Numbered from the stretch's first letter, positions 1 to 8,774 are shown. The stretch: DNA of 64,000 nt from DATGKG01 sp963851325 (GCA_963851325.1 CAWKOR010000001.1:1488001-1552000), one strand, 5' to 3'. Numbers and translations: made by a program. Notes: generated by a model not told the origin, from the sequence alone.

Positions 1-735
1 CGCGACTGAGGGACGCAGCGAGCCCGGGCGGTGCGAGATCTTGTAATCGCGAAACCGCATCGTGTCGTCGCTGATGCGCACGGTGAAAATTAATTCGTCG
101 CGCAGCATCGTTGCCCAGAACTCGACTTCGCTGTTGTCCTCGTCCAGGCGCAGCGAACGGTCGCCATGCTCGAGGAGGCCGGTCTCGACCGCATGCTTGA
201 AATCGACCCTGCGAAACTCATGCTCGCCAGAAAGCCGCGCGACTACCTTGAAGCGAAGTTTCTTTCCCGCGCGCGCGCCCTTGACGATTGCCACGCGCGC
301 ATTGAGCGCAGCATCGAGATAGGTGCATCCGCGCACCGCGGCGCGAACCTTGTCGAGCGAGGTCGCATCGTCACCGAGGCCGTGGCGATAGGCGACCACC
401 GCAAACAGATCCTCGGCGCATCGCAGGGCACCCAGCGGCGCGGGCCGCGGTGCTTCGAAGATGAGCATCCCGGCGCGCGCCGGGACGGTGCGCGTTCCGA
501 GTCTGGTTGCGCGGGGAATCTTCGCGGCGATCTCGCTCCATGCGATCGATTCGAAGCCGGGCTGCGTTTGCGCGATGTAGACACCGGCGCCGGCGCGCAA
601 CGGTGCGGGAGTGGGGCGCGCGGAATTTGGCGATGCGGCCTTCGCGAGTGGTTTTCGCTCGCGATAGCTGGAAGCCTTGGGAAATTGTGGACGCGGGCGG
701 CTTGATGCCGCGCCTCTTTCGCGCGGCTGGCGCAT
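1..735 (-). CDS. THUMP-domain class I SAM-dependent RNA methyltransferase (partial, C-terminus outside window)
   Basis: The reading frame is open from an ATG at 735 to the window edge, giving 245 N-terminal residues without a stop. A basic, Ser/Pro-rich tail of about 50 residues is followed by a THUMP-like RNA-binding region, and the frame ends in HRPGSLRPSVA. That motif is typical of the link between the THUMP domain and the Rossmann methyltransferase domain in the RlmL/Trm14/THUMPD3 group. Such proteins methylate guanosines in tRNA or rRNA. The catalytic NPPY-type motif would lie outside the window, so the target RNA cannot be told. The start lies 5 bp after the efp stop, so the two are probably cotranscribed, and both act on the translation apparatus. 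Confidence 0.72.
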   Translation of the reverse strand, partial: MRQPRERGAASSRPRPQFPKASSYRERKPLAKAASPNSARPTPAPLRAGAGVYIAQTQPGFESIAWSEIAAKIPRATRLGTRTVPARAGMLIFEAPRPAPLGALRCAEDLFAVVAYRHGLGDDATSLDKVRAAVRGCTYLDAALNARVAIVKGARAGKKLRFKVVARLSGEHEFRRVDFKHAVETGLLEHGDRSLRLDEDNSEVEFWATMLRDELIFTVRISDDTMRFRDYKISHRPGSLRPSVA

Positions 736-740
736 GACGG

Positions 741-1307
741 CTACTTCTTGCCGCGCCCGGCGTATTCGTGGGTCTCGGTGTTGATCGTGATCACATCGCC
801 TTCATTGACGAAGTGCGGGACCTGCACCACCAGCCCGGTTTCCATGGTGGCTGGCTTCAGGGTATTGGTGACCGCGGCATTTCTCATGCCCGGATCGGTA
901 CGTTCGACTTTGAGGTCGACCTGCTTGGGCGGCGTGACATTGAGTGGCGTGGTTTCGTAAAACTCGACCTGCACTTCCATATTGGGGATGAGGAAGCCGA
1001 CCACGTCTTCAATCAGATCGCGAGGAATGGTGATCTGCTCGTAGTTCTCGGTGTTCATGAAGTGGTAGTCGTCGCCCTCCTGGTAGAGGAACTGCATCAT
1101 CACCTGGCTGAGGATGACGCGCTCGACGCGATCTTCCGAGCGGAAGCGGTTTTCGGTCTGCGATCCGGTTTTGATGTTGCGCAGCTTGGTCTGCACCATT
1201 CCGCGCCAGTTGCCGGGCGTGATGTGGGTGATGGTCATGATGCGCCACAGATCGTTGTTGTACTCGACCACCATTCCGGGACGCAGTTGTGTCGCTTGGA
1301 TCAGCAT
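741..1307 (-). CDS. efp: Translation elongation factor P
   Basis: The 188-residue protein has the normal EF-P length and domain order: an N-terminal KOW-like domain (about 1-62) and two OB-fold domains (about 65-128 and 130-186). EF-P binds stalled ribosomes between the P and E sites and promotes peptide bonds at polyproline stretches. The conserved C-terminal region, with NTLKPATMETG and GDVITINTETHEY, is clear. The loop that carries the modified Lys34 in E. coli or Arg32 in other bacteria reads ITPGNWRG here, which places Asn33 at the tip. No EpmA, EarP or YmfI modification gene is seen in the window. The downstream RNA methyltransferase gene starts 5 bp after the stop. Confidence 0.97.
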   Translation of the reverse strand: MLIQATQLRPGMVVEYNNDLWRIMTITHITPGNWRGMVQTKLRNIKTGSQTENRFRSEDRVERVILSQVMMQFLYQEGDDYHFMNTENYEQITIPRDLIEDVVGFLIPNMEVQVEFYETTPLNVTPPKQVDLKVERTDPGMRNAAVTNTLKPATMETGLVVQVPHFVNEGDVITINTETHEYAGRGKK

Positions 1308-1410
1308 ACGGTCATCAATTTAAGCATTATCGACGGTTTGAATTGAAGTGAACTTCGAATCTTACCGGCGCTGATTGGCTGGAGCAACCGTGTCGTCCGC
1401 GCTGTCTCGC

Positions 1411-1574
1411 TTAGCTCACGAACGGATTGCGCACGGTCATGTCCTGAAGCACTTGGCCGTTCTGCAGGTCTTCGGTGTATAGAACCTCGGCGCCACTGCG
1501 AAGCGCCGCCTGAATGATCAAGCTATCCCAAAGAGACAGTCGATAGCTACATTGGTGTCGAAGAAGCAGCGCAT
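1411..1574 (-). pseudogene. Remnant of a VapC-type PIN-domain toxin (large internal deletion)
   Basis: An ATG at 1574 starts MRCFFDTNV, the usual first strand of a PIN-domain ribonuclease with its first catalytic Asp. After about ten residues the coding potential jumps to another frame that reads LSLWDSLIIQAALRSGAEVL and ends in YTEDLQNGQ. These are the last helix and the final acidic residues of a VapC toxin. The middle of the domain, roughly 80-90 residues, is missing. The product cannot fold as a PIN nuclease, so this is a dead toxin gene. It begins 2 bp after the stop of the matching antitoxin remnant, the usual vapBC order. Confidence 0.8.
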
Positions 1575-1576
1575 CA

Positions 1577-1809
1577 CTAGCGACGCTCATGCAATTCTTC
1601 GCGGGTCCATCGTTTGCCACCGCTGCCCGACTTTGAGCTTTTGGAAAGGTCCATCAGGTCCTTAAGAGCCTTTTCCTGTTTGGTTTTCAAACCGGCATAC
1701 GATTCCAAATATTCGCGCAGCAGGCGGTTCACCGACGAGCCTCGCGGAGTGCTTTAATCCGCGCTCTTTTCAAGGTTTCGAGGTCGATCGCTATCGTCAG
1801 ATTCGCCAT
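1577..1809 (-). pseudogene. VapB-type antitoxin with frameshift
   Basis: From an ATG at 1809 the frame reads MANLTIAIDLETLKRARIKA, the ribbon-helix-helix start of a VapB-like antitoxin, but it meets a TGA after about 26 codons. One base further along, the frame continues as SSVNRLLREYLESYAG and then a charged tail ending KRWTREELHERR, the typical toxin-binding tail. Restoring one base near position 1738 would give a full protein of about 77 residues. Together with the deleted toxin downstream this is a decayed type II toxin-antitoxin module, not two independent short genes. Confidence 0.78.
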
Positions 1810-1850
1810 AGCCCGTGCTCGACAGGATCAGTGAGACGGGTTTCGTCGTC

Positions 1851-3287
1851 TCAAAAGATTTTCGACCACCACGGGCGCCGCGGAGGCGGATAGCCGTTGT
1901 TCGGATATCCGTTTGGATAGCCGTTGGGATACCCATATGGAGGCGCGCCGTATCCCGGTGAGCCGTAGGGTGGCGCCGCGCCATAGGGACTCACCGGATA
2001 GCCATATGGACTGCGCGCGTACGGATTCACCGGATAGGCATAGACGCCGACCGGCGGATTGGATCCATAGATTGCGCCATTGGCGGTGCTCAGATCGATC
2101 GATGATTCGACGTAGTTGCTGCCGGCTCCATAGGCGCGAATGCTCGCCTCATTACCGAACATCGTGAAGGTTACGTTGAACGAGGTGTCGGCTCCGGGTG
2201 TGATCGGGATCGGCTTCACCAACCGGCCGTCGAGATAAATTCCGGCGCGATGCACGTTGTTGCCGGCGATCTGCCCGATGACCTGATAAGTGTTCGCCTC
2301 CGACAGCGATTGCTGAACCCCCAGGATGTTGATTTGAACATCGCTCAGCGGCGCAAGATTGTCGCTGCCGTGGAGGTGGCGGCGCGAGGGCGACTTGCTC
2401 GGGATTTCCGCCATGTTGCGGGGCCCGCGCGACGCGAGTTCGACCGGCGGCGCATCGCTGGGTGTTCCGCCCCCGCCCAGCTCGATCATCTTCTCATGCC
2501 CGCCTGACTCGACCGCCGGCGCCGAATTATCCGCGAGATGCACCTCGGCGGCGCGCCCATTGGCGTCGGACACGCGAATCGTTTCGCCCGGCGAGACCTG
2601 TTCGAGGGTGAAATCGAGCAGGACCCGTTGCGCACCCGGCACCGGCGCCAGATCGATTTTCTGAATCATCGCGCCGGAATCGTAGATGCCGGCCGACTTC
2701 AGATTGGTACCCTGCAGATATCCTTTGATATGAAGTCCCATGTCGTCGGTGACGCGGCTGGTAATTTCCACCCGTGGCGCCGTGCCATCGGAGCCGGCAG
2801 CCGCAGTTTCGCTGGCAGGAGGCCGCACTACATCTGAGCCGGACTCCGCGGGCGACGCCTTGGCCACTGCGCCACTCGCCGCGGGTACGCGACTCTGAAT
2901 CGCGGCGAGTTCGGCCTTCAGCGGCGCCCATTTTGACGATTCGATCGCGCGGGGATGCTTGATCAGCGCCTCGTCAACCGCGCGACGATCCGCGATCAGC
3001 GCTGTCATCGCGGCGCCCGCGCCGTCGGGATCGCCCTTGGCAAGCGCCGCCGAAAGGGTCTGAGCGTCGCCGGCGAAACTCGCCATCGCGCCCATAACGT
3101 CGCCGGCATCGGCTTTGGTGTTATCGCTGGTGAGCGAGTTGAGAATCGCAAAAGCGGCGTCACTGAGATGCTGGGCGGTTAGATGCAAGTCGTCGCTATG
3201 CGCGAGGGTCGGCGCCAGGATCGCCATCGCGAAGAGAACTCCCGTCGCAGTCGCTAATCTCATCCGGTGCTTTAGGAGGATTCGCAT
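1851..3287 (-). CDS. Secreted protein of unknown function with a duplicated beta-rich domain and Pro/Tyr/Gly tail
   Basis: The 478-residue product starts with a signal peptide (hydrophobic core TGVLFAMAILAPTLAHS, cleavage near residue 31). A helical Ala-rich region of about 100 residues follows, then a low-complexity linker. Two segments, about residues 170-255 and 315-400, look like copies of one domain: each has G-x-x-x-G-x-N, then AGIY, then a strand-rich stretch. The last 75 residues are a Tyr/Pro/Gly repeat (PYG, NGYP) ending in basic PPRRPWWSKIF. I do not recognise the family. Export to the periplasm or cell surface is likely. An alternative start at MRLATATG, 8 residues in, is possible. 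Confidence 0.7.
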   Translation of the reverse strand: MRILLKHRMRLATATGVLFAMAILAPTLAHSDDLHLTAQHLSDAAFAILNSLTSDNTKADAGDVMGAMASFAGDAQTLSAALAKGDPDGAGAAMTALIADRRAVDEALIKHPRAIESSKWAPLKAELAAIQSRVPAASGAVAKASPAESGSDVVRPPASETAAAGSDGTAPRVEITSRVTDDMGLHIKGYLQGTNLKSAGIYDSGAMIQKIDLAPVPGAQRVLLDFTLEQVSPGETIRVSDANGRAAEVHLADNSAPAVESGGHEKMIELGGGGTPSDAPPVELASRGPRNMAEIPSKSPSRRHLHGSDNLAPLSDVQINILGVQQSLSEANTYQVIGQIAGNNVHRAGIYLDGRLVKPIPITPGADTSFNVTFTMFGNEASIRAYGAGSNYVESSIDLSTANGAIYGSNPPVGVYAYPVNPYARSPYGYPVSPYGAAPPYGSPGYGAPPYGYPNGYPNGYPNNGYPPPRRPWWSKIF

Positions 3288-3496
3288 CGTGAGAAATCAT
3301 ACGCCAAAATCCCTGCACTTAAAAACTGCGGTTTAGACATGCTTAGCTATCGTTTCGCGAATCTAGGAGCGCATCAAATGGGCGACCCGGTAGCGCTGCC
3401 GAAGAGTTATCAGTACACTCCCATCTGCTAAAATCCAGATTATCTTCAGAGAGTACGCGGCCTGATTGCTGGTCGCCTCGCTAGTTAAAGTTTAAG

Positions 3497-4495
3497 GTGA
3501 GTTCCACCCAAATCGATATCGCTTCGACCGCCGCCACCGCATCGCTCGATGCTGAGTACGGCGCATTGACCGAAAGCTGCGGTTTCCGGCTCCTCGACGA
3601 TCGCTTGATGGTGCGCGTGACCGGCGACGATCGGGTTTCGTTTTTCCATGGGATGTGCAGCGCCGATGTGAAGGGCGCCCACCCCGGCGATGTCGCGCCT
3701 GCCCTGTTCCTTACCGAGCACGCGCACATTATCGGCGACTTCCTCATCTGGTTCGAGGACGATGCGCTGATGCTGGAGACCGCGCGCTCGAGGTGGCCGC
3801 GCGAGAAAGAGCATCTCGAAAAACTGCTGGTCGCCGATGACGTCGAGATGGAGGAGTTGGAGGCGCTCGCCGTCCTGCATGTCGAGGGACCTGGCGCCGC
3901 AGCTTCGCTCGCTGAGGCAGAAATCGCCGGTGCGAATGCGCTGAAGCCGTGGCATTGCGGGAAGTCCGTAAACGCGATCCTTGGACGAATACCCAGGTTC
4001 GGTGGCGATGCGTTCTCTTTGCTCGGCGACGGCGCGGCGCTGCGCGACATCGCAGATCGCCTCAAGCGCAATGGCGCGACCGCGGTCAGTGAGGCCGCGT
4101 TGGACGTGCTGCGCATCGAGCACGGCATCGCGAAGGTTGGGGTCGATGCCTCGGAAAAAACTCTCGCACTGGAAGCGCGCCTTCAGCGCTCGATCTCCTT
4201 CAACAAGGGATGCTATCTCGGGCAGGAAACTATCGAGCGGGCGACCGCGCGCGGGGGCCTCAAGAAGAAGCTCTTCGGGTTGCGCCTGGAGCGACCGGTT
4301 GAAATCGGAAGCGGACTTTTTCTTGACGGGAAGGAGGTCGGTCGCGTAACCAGTGCGGTAATGTCGCCGCGACTGGGAGCGATTGGGCTGGCAATCCTGC
4401 ATCATGGCGCCTGGACGCCGGGCAGCACGCTGCTGGCGCGCGCGCAAAGCGGTGACATCAAGGCAACCGTGAGCGAAGTTCCGTTCAGCACATAA
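3497..4495 (+). CDS. ygfZ: YgfZ/GcvT-like folate-binding protein
   Basis: The 332-residue protein belongs to the YgfZ (COG0354) family, relatives of glycine-cleavage T protein that use tetrahydrofolate to help maintain or assemble certain Fe-S enzymes such as MiaB. The family signature KGCYLGQE lies near residues 237-244 and includes the conserved Cys. The N-terminal part (MVRVTGDDRVSFFHGM) matches the folate-binding core. The start used is a GTG with only a weak upstream purine run, so the true start could be slightly further in. The gene opens a plus-strand run that contains a small Cys-rich metal protein and an acyl-CoA module. Confidence 0.9.
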   Translation: MSSTQIDIASTAATASLDAEYGALTESCGFRLLDDRLMVRVTGDDRVSFFHGMCSADVKGAHPGDVAPALFLTEHAHIIGDFLIWFEDDALMLETARSRWPREKEHLEKLLVADDVEMEELEALAVLHVEGPGAAASLAEAEIAGANALKPWHCGKSVNAILGRIPRFGGDAFSLLGDGAALRDIADRLKRNGATAVSEAALDVLRIEHGIAKVGVDASEKTLALEARLQRSISFNKGCYLGQETIERATARGGLKKKLFGLRLERPVEIGSGLFLDGKEVGRVTSAVMSPRLGAIGLAILHHGAWTPGSTLLARAQSGDIKATVSEVPFST

Positions 4496-4555
4496 TTCGC
4501 GATGAGTGATTAAATTCTTGACCTTGCAGTCCTGAGTCAAACTATCGGAGGAGCA

Positions 4556-4699
4556 ATGGCTAACCAGCTTGGAAAACGTTATCAGTGCGAAAAGTGCGGC
4601 ACCGAGGTACTCTGCAACAAAGCCGGCACCGGCGACCTGGAGTGCTGTGACGGGCAGATGAAGATCAAGGAAGCGAAACCGCTTCCCTCTTCGGACTGA
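4556..4699 (+). CDS. Desulforedoxin-like mini-protein (copy 1)
   Basis: This is a 47-residue protein with a strong ribosome-binding site (ggagg, 6 bases before the ATG). It begins MANQLGKRYQCEKCGTEV and has a later vicinal CC pair, so its Cys pattern is C-x2-C then CC. That is the pattern of desulforedoxin and of the N-terminal domain of desulfoferrodoxin, which bind one Fe(Cys)4 centre and act in electron transfer or superoxide defence. A Lys/Pro-rich tail of about 12 residues follows the CC pair. A paralogue with the same MANQLGK start lies at 9593. The redox partner is unknown. Confidence 0.85.
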   Translation: MANQLGKRYQCEKCGTEVLCNKAGTGDLECCDGQMKIKEAKPLPSSD

Positions 4700-4778
4700 T
4701 CGCAGTCGGGCATGAAATGCCGACCTGATCATGAGGCGGCTCGTGGATCCGGGGTGGAGTTTGGGGATCCGTAGATAG

Positions 4779-6338
4779 ATGACGCTTGATAAAGCCGATC
4801 TGGTCCTTCACGAAGGGGTAGTCTTCGGACATCCGGAAAGCGACTCGGTCGCGATCCTTGAGGGCGCGATCCTCGCGCACGGCAAATTCGCCGAGCTGAA
4901 GTCCATGGTCGGGCCGCGTACCCATCTGCTCAAGATGGCCGGGCGAACCGTAATTCCCGGCTTCATCGACTCGCACCTCCATTTCATGGAAGCCGCAGCG
5001 GCTGCAACTGGCGTCTCGGTTTGGAAACATCGCACCCTCAATGAGCTGCTCGCCGAGCTTCGTGTCGCCGCCGGCAGGACTCCGCCGGGCAACTGGCTGC
5101 GCGCCTTCGGATGCGACGACGCTCTTCTGGGCGACGGCCGCGGCCCCACTCGCGAGGAACTCGATCAGGCGGTGCCGAAAAACCCGCTGCGCCTCCGGCA
5201 TTCGACGCTGCATGGCTCATGGTTGAATTCGCGCGCGCTGACCGCGCTCGCAATCGAGAATCCCAACTTCAAGGGCCCGACCGGCTCGCTCATCGTCAAA
5301 GATACAAACGGACGCGCGACCGGGTTGGTGGTCGGGATGGAAGAATGGATCACCTCCAAACTTCCGCTCGTGACCACCGCCGAGACGGAAGCCCGCGCCC
5401 GCATCTTCAGCCGCGAACTGGCCGCATCGGGCGTCACGGCATTCACCGATGCCAGCCCGCGCAACGACACGGCGCTGGTGGAATTGCTCGGCAAGCTGGT
5501 CGCTTCACGATCGATAACCCAGCGCGTTGGGGTGATGATCGGAGGCGAGCATCTCGACACGATTCCGAAAGCCTCCGCCGCGGGCCGCGCCGCCGGTATC
5601 GGCATCGCGGGGGCCAAATTCTTTCCGCGCGGTGGCTATGAAGCCAATGCGCTCGCGCGCGAGGTTCGCTATGCGGCTTCAGCGGGTCTCGACTGCGCAT
5701 TCCACGTGACTGAGGTCGAGGAACTCGATGCGGCGCTGGACGCGATCGAAAACGCGCTTAAGATGCTTGCTCCCGATCAGGCGCAGCGCGTGTCATTTCG
5801 CCTCGAGCACGGCGGCCTCATCCCGCCCAACTACCTGGACCGGATTCGCGCCGCTAACGCATGGGTCGTCAGCAACCCGGGATTCATCTACTACCGTGGC
5901 GCCAAGTACGCGGGGGAGCCCGGCCTGGTTCCGTTTCTATATCGTTTGCGAAGCCTGCGTGAGCAGGGCATCCGCATCGCCGCCGGGAGCGACGCGCCGG
6001 TGACCCCGGCAAAACCGCTGGTAGCGATTTCCGCCGCGATGACGCGCACCTCGCTCGAGGGCTACGTTCTTGGCGCGCACGAAAAGCTTGACCTTTCGCA
6101 CGCCTTCGCAATGTTCACCACCTCGGCCGCGCAACTGGCGGGCTTGCCTGCGGGCGCGATCGAAGCCGGCAGCCTGGCTGACCTGGTCATCCTGGGCAAG
6201 GATCCGTTGAGGGCAACTCCGACCGAGCTAATGAACGTTCCGGTCGACATCACGCTGGTGGGCGGGCGTATAGTCTATGAACGCGGCCGGCCGGCGGTTG
6301 CGCAGAGCGACAGCGCCGACCTGCATTCGGGGCAGTAA
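4779..6338 (+). CDS. Amidohydrolase family 3 protein (YtcJ/NfdA-like metal-dependent hydrolase)
   Basis: The 519-residue protein shows the amidohydrolase layout: a small N-terminal beta domain, the strand PGFIDSHLHFME with the HxH metal ligands (about residues 64-75), and a TIM barrel with His-containing strands (FHVTEVEEL, FRLEHGG). The catalytic Asp lies in AAGSDAPVTPAKPL, and the beta domain is completed at SLADLVILG. This group includes N-substituted formamide deformylase and YtcJ, and substrates vary widely. It sits at the head of an acyl-CoA gene run, so it may release an acid that is then activated. That role is inference. Confidence 0.88.
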   Translation: MTLDKADLVLHEGVVFGHPESDSVAILEGAILAHGKFAELKSMVGPRTHLLKMAGRTVIPGFIDSHLHFMEAAAAATGVSVWKHRTLNELLAELRVAAGRTPPGNWLRAFGCDDALLGDGRGPTREELDQAVPKNPLRLRHSTLHGSWLNSRALTALAIENPNFKGPTGSLIVKDTNGRATGLVVGMEEWITSKLPLVTTAETEARARIFSRELAASGVTAFTDASPRNDTALVELLGKLVASRSITQRVGVMIGGEHLDTIPKASAAGRAAGIGIAGAKFFPRGGYEANALAREVRYAASAGLDCAFHVTEVEELDAALDAIENALKMLAPDQAQRVSFRLEHGGLIPPNYLDRIRAANAWVVSNPGFIYYRGAKYAGEPGLVPFLYRLRSLREQGIRIAAGSDAPVTPAKPLVAISAAMTRTSLEGYVLGAHEKLDLSHAFAMFTTSAAQLAGLPAGAIEAGSLADLVILGKDPLRATPTELMNVPVDITLVGGRIVYERGRPAVAQSDSADLHSGQ

Positions 6339-6360
6339 TTCAGCGGCTCGGCAACGCAAA

Positions 6361-7200
6361 ATGCCTGACAAAACTCCATCCGCATCGCCGCGCGAAGCCG
6401 TCTCCGCTGCCGTGCTCTTCGAAAAGCGCGGAGTGGTCGGGTGGGTAACGCTCAATCGACCCGACCAGCTCAACGCCTACAACATGGCGATGCGCGATGC
6501 GCTGTTTGAAATCCTCGGCGCGATTCACGACGACGCGGAAATTCGCGCGATGGTGCTGACCGGCGCGGGCAAAGCATTTTCAACCGGGGGCGACCTGAGT
6601 GAATTCGGCAGCGCGCCGTCTCCCACCGTCGCGCGATGGGTGCGTTTTCGCCGCGACGTATGGGGTCTCCTGCGCGCCCTGCCAATCCCCACCGTTGCCG
6701 CGATCCACGGCTTCACCGTCGGCGGAGGGTTCGAAATGGCTCTGTTGTGCGACGTTGCGATCGCCGCCGACGACACTCGCATCAGCCTGCCCGAAACCGG
6801 CGCCGGAATGATTCCCGGCGTCGCCGGCACTCAGACCGCGCCGCGCCGCCTTGGTTTCGGTCGCGCAATGGACCTGTGCGTCACCGGACGCTGGATTGAC
6901 GCGCGCGAGGCGTTGCTTGTAGGTTTGGTCGCCGAAGTGGTCCCCGCGCAGTATTTGGGGCGCCGCGCGCTGGAACTCGCTCTGGCGCTGGCGCGGCTTC
7001 CGCGCGAACAGGCCGCGCTGCTTAAACTTGCGATATGGGACGGACTTGAGTTGCCGATGCGCGACGCGATCGCGCTCGAACGGCGCTTGGCCGAACGATA
7101 CAAATGCTTCGACATCGCAAGTGAGGCCCGAAGGGGGCGCGTAACGCCGCGGCGCAGCCGCTCCCGAGGCGGAGCGCAGCGCAGTCGAGGGAAAATCTAA
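6361..7200 (+). CDS. Enoyl-CoA hydratase/isomerase family protein (crotonase fold)
   Basis: The ATG at 6361 gives 279 residues; an upstream in-frame start would overlap the amidohydrolase. Crotonase landmarks are clear: VTLNRPDQLNAYN, the first oxyanion-hole region GKAFSTGGDLSEF, the second (GFTVGGGFEMALLCDVA) and MIPGVAGTQ. The residue matching catalytic Glu144 of rat crotonase is Glu (SLPETGAG), while the Glu164 position is Asp (AMDLCVTG). Hydration or isomerisation of an enoyl-CoA is plausible. The last 25 residues are unusual, Arg-rich and repeat-like, and replace the usual family C-terminus. An acyl-CoA ligase follows 17 bp downstream. Confidence 0.88.
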   Translation: MPDKTPSASPREAVSAAVLFEKRGVVGWVTLNRPDQLNAYNMAMRDALFEILGAIHDDAEIRAMVLTGAGKAFSTGGDLSEFGSAPSPTVARWVRFRRDVWGLLRALPIPTVAAIHGFTVGGGFEMALLCDVAIAADDTRISLPETGAGMIPGVAGTQTAPRRLGFGRAMDLCVTGRWIDAREALLVGLVAEVVPAQYLGRRALELALALARLPREQAALLKLAIWDGLELPMRDAIALERRLAERYKCFDIASEARRGRVTPRRSRSRGGAQRSRGKI

Positions 7201-7217
7201 AGGAAGGACAGCGGTCA

Positions 7218-8756
7218 GTGAATACAGTCAACTTCGTCACGATTCCGGCCTCGATCGTTCCGGATCAGGAAATCGTGGTCTCCGGCGATCGCCGCCTCAC
7301 CTACGCGCAACTCAACGACCTGGTCGCGCGCTATACCGGCGTCTTCAAACATCTCGGGCTCGGTCCTCGCAACGTCGTCGCCGCGCTCGATACCAACTCC
7401 GAGCGCTACGTCGCCAGCTACTATGCAGCGGCCAAGGCGGGACTGACGTTTCTGCCGCTTAACTATCGAGCCAAGGATCCCGAGCTCGAGTACATGATCA
7501 ACACCGCCAAGGCCAAGGTGCTGCTGGTCGGCGACCGCTACCTCGAACTGGTCGGACGCATCCGGCAGCGGCTCAACGTCAACGAAGTGGTCTCGCTCGG
7601 CAGTGGCGACGGAACCATGTACCAGCTCTCGGAGTTGGCCCGCCGCACCGATCCGGAGGAGAGCGAAGCCGAGGTCGAAGAAGAAGACGTATCCGTCCTC
7701 ATGTATACCAGCGGTACGACTTCGCTACCCAAAGGCGTAATGCTGCGCTTCCGCGACTTTGTGGCGTACGTCACCGCGAACGTCGAGATGGCTGACGGGA
7801 CGGAGCGGGGAGTGGCGCTGGTGTGCGTGCCGTTTTACCACATCGCGGGAACCACCGCGATGATGACCAACATCTGGACCGGCCGGAAGCTCATCCTGAT
7901 GCCGCAGTTCGACGCCAGGAGCTGGCTCAAATTGGTGGCCGAGGAAAAAGTCACCCACGCATTCGTCGTTCCAACCATGATGAAGCAGTTGCTCGACGAA
8001 CCCGGCTTCAAGGACACCGATTTTTCCAATCTGACCAACCTCGCGTACGGCGGCGCGCCAATGCCGATCCAGGTGATCCGCCGCGCCATCGAGGCGTTCC
8101 CCGCCACCGTCGGCTTCGTCAACGCATACGGCCAGACCGAGACCACCTCGTCGCTGACGGTGCTGGGGCCGGACGATCATCGAATCGAGGGGACCGCGGA
8201 GCAGAAGGAACTGAAGCTCAAGCGCCTCAACTCGATCGGCAAGCCGCTGCCGGATGTGGAAATCAAAGTACGCGACGACGATGGCAACTTTCAGGGCCAC
8301 GAAGTGGTCGGGGAAATCTGCATCCGCACCCCGCGCATCATGAAGGGCTATGCAGGGCGCGAGGACGATTCTGCGCTGCCGGACGGATGGCGGGCGACCG
8401 GCGACCTCGGCTGGGTTGACGACGAAGGCTACGTGTTCTTCGCCGGCCGCAAGGACGACATGATCATTCGCGGCGGGGAAAATATCGCGCCGGCAGAGAT
8501 CGAAACGGTCCTGATGAGTCATCCGGCGATCGATGAATGCGCAATCATCGGGGTACCGTCGGTGGAATGGGGACAGGTGGTGAAGGCCTTCGTGGTGTTG
8601 CGGCCGGGCGAGAAGGTCAGCGAGAAGGAGCTGATCGATTTCTGCCGCAAGCGCTTGTCGAGCTTCAAATGTCCCGAGTCGATCGAGTTCATTGATACGT
8701 TGCCGAAAAATCCGCTTGGAAAAATCCTGCGCAAAGAATTGCGCGCGATGCACTAG
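7218..8756 (+). CDS. AMP-binding acyl-CoA synthetase (fatty acid--CoA ligase family)
   Basis: The 512-residue enzyme starts at a GTG preceded by aggaagg. It carries the ATP/AMP P-loop (MYTSGTTSLPKGVM, about residues 162-175, with Ser where Gly is usual), the motif NAYGQTETTS, the ATP-binding ATGDLGWVDDEGY, the hinge GRKDDMIIRGGENIAPAEIE, and the C-terminal catalytic Lys in NPLGKILRKELR. The reaction is acid + ATP + CoA to acyl-CoA + AMP + PPi. Length and motifs suit medium/long-chain or aryl acid ligases, but the substrate cannot be read from sequence. It lies between two crotonase genes, which suggests activation followed by side-chain processing. Confidence 0.93.
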   Translation: MNTVNFVTIPASIVPDQEIVVSGDRRLTYAQLNDLVARYTGVFKHLGLGPRNVVAALDTNSERYVASYYAAAKAGLTFLPLNYRAKDPELEYMINTAKAKVLLVGDRYLELVGRIRQRLNVNEVVSLGSGDGTMYQLSELARRTDPEESEAEVEEEDVSVLMYTSGTTSLPKGVMLRFRDFVAYVTANVEMADGTERGVALVCVPFYHIAGTTAMMTNIWTGRKLILMPQFDARSWLKLVAEEKVTHAFVVPTMMKQLLDEPGFKDTDFSNLTNLAYGGAPMPIQVIRRAIEAFPATVGFVNAYGQTETTSSLTVLGPDDHRIEGTAEQKELKLKRLNSIGKPLPDVEIKVRDDDGNFQGHEVVGEICIRTPRIMKGYAGREDDSALPDGWRATGDLGWVDDEGYVFFAGRKDDMIIRGGENIAPAEIETVLMSHPAIDECAIIGVPSVEWGQVVKAFVVLRPGEKVSEKELIDFCRKRLSSFKCPESIEFIDTLPKNPLGKILRKELRAMH

Positions 8757-8774
8757 TCTTCCGCAGGAAACGGT

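Noticed and set aside
3288..3496. Promoter or small RNA between the secreted protein gene and ygfZ
   Set aside because: Only a weak TAAAAT-like box is seen and no stable hairpin, which is not enough to call a feature.
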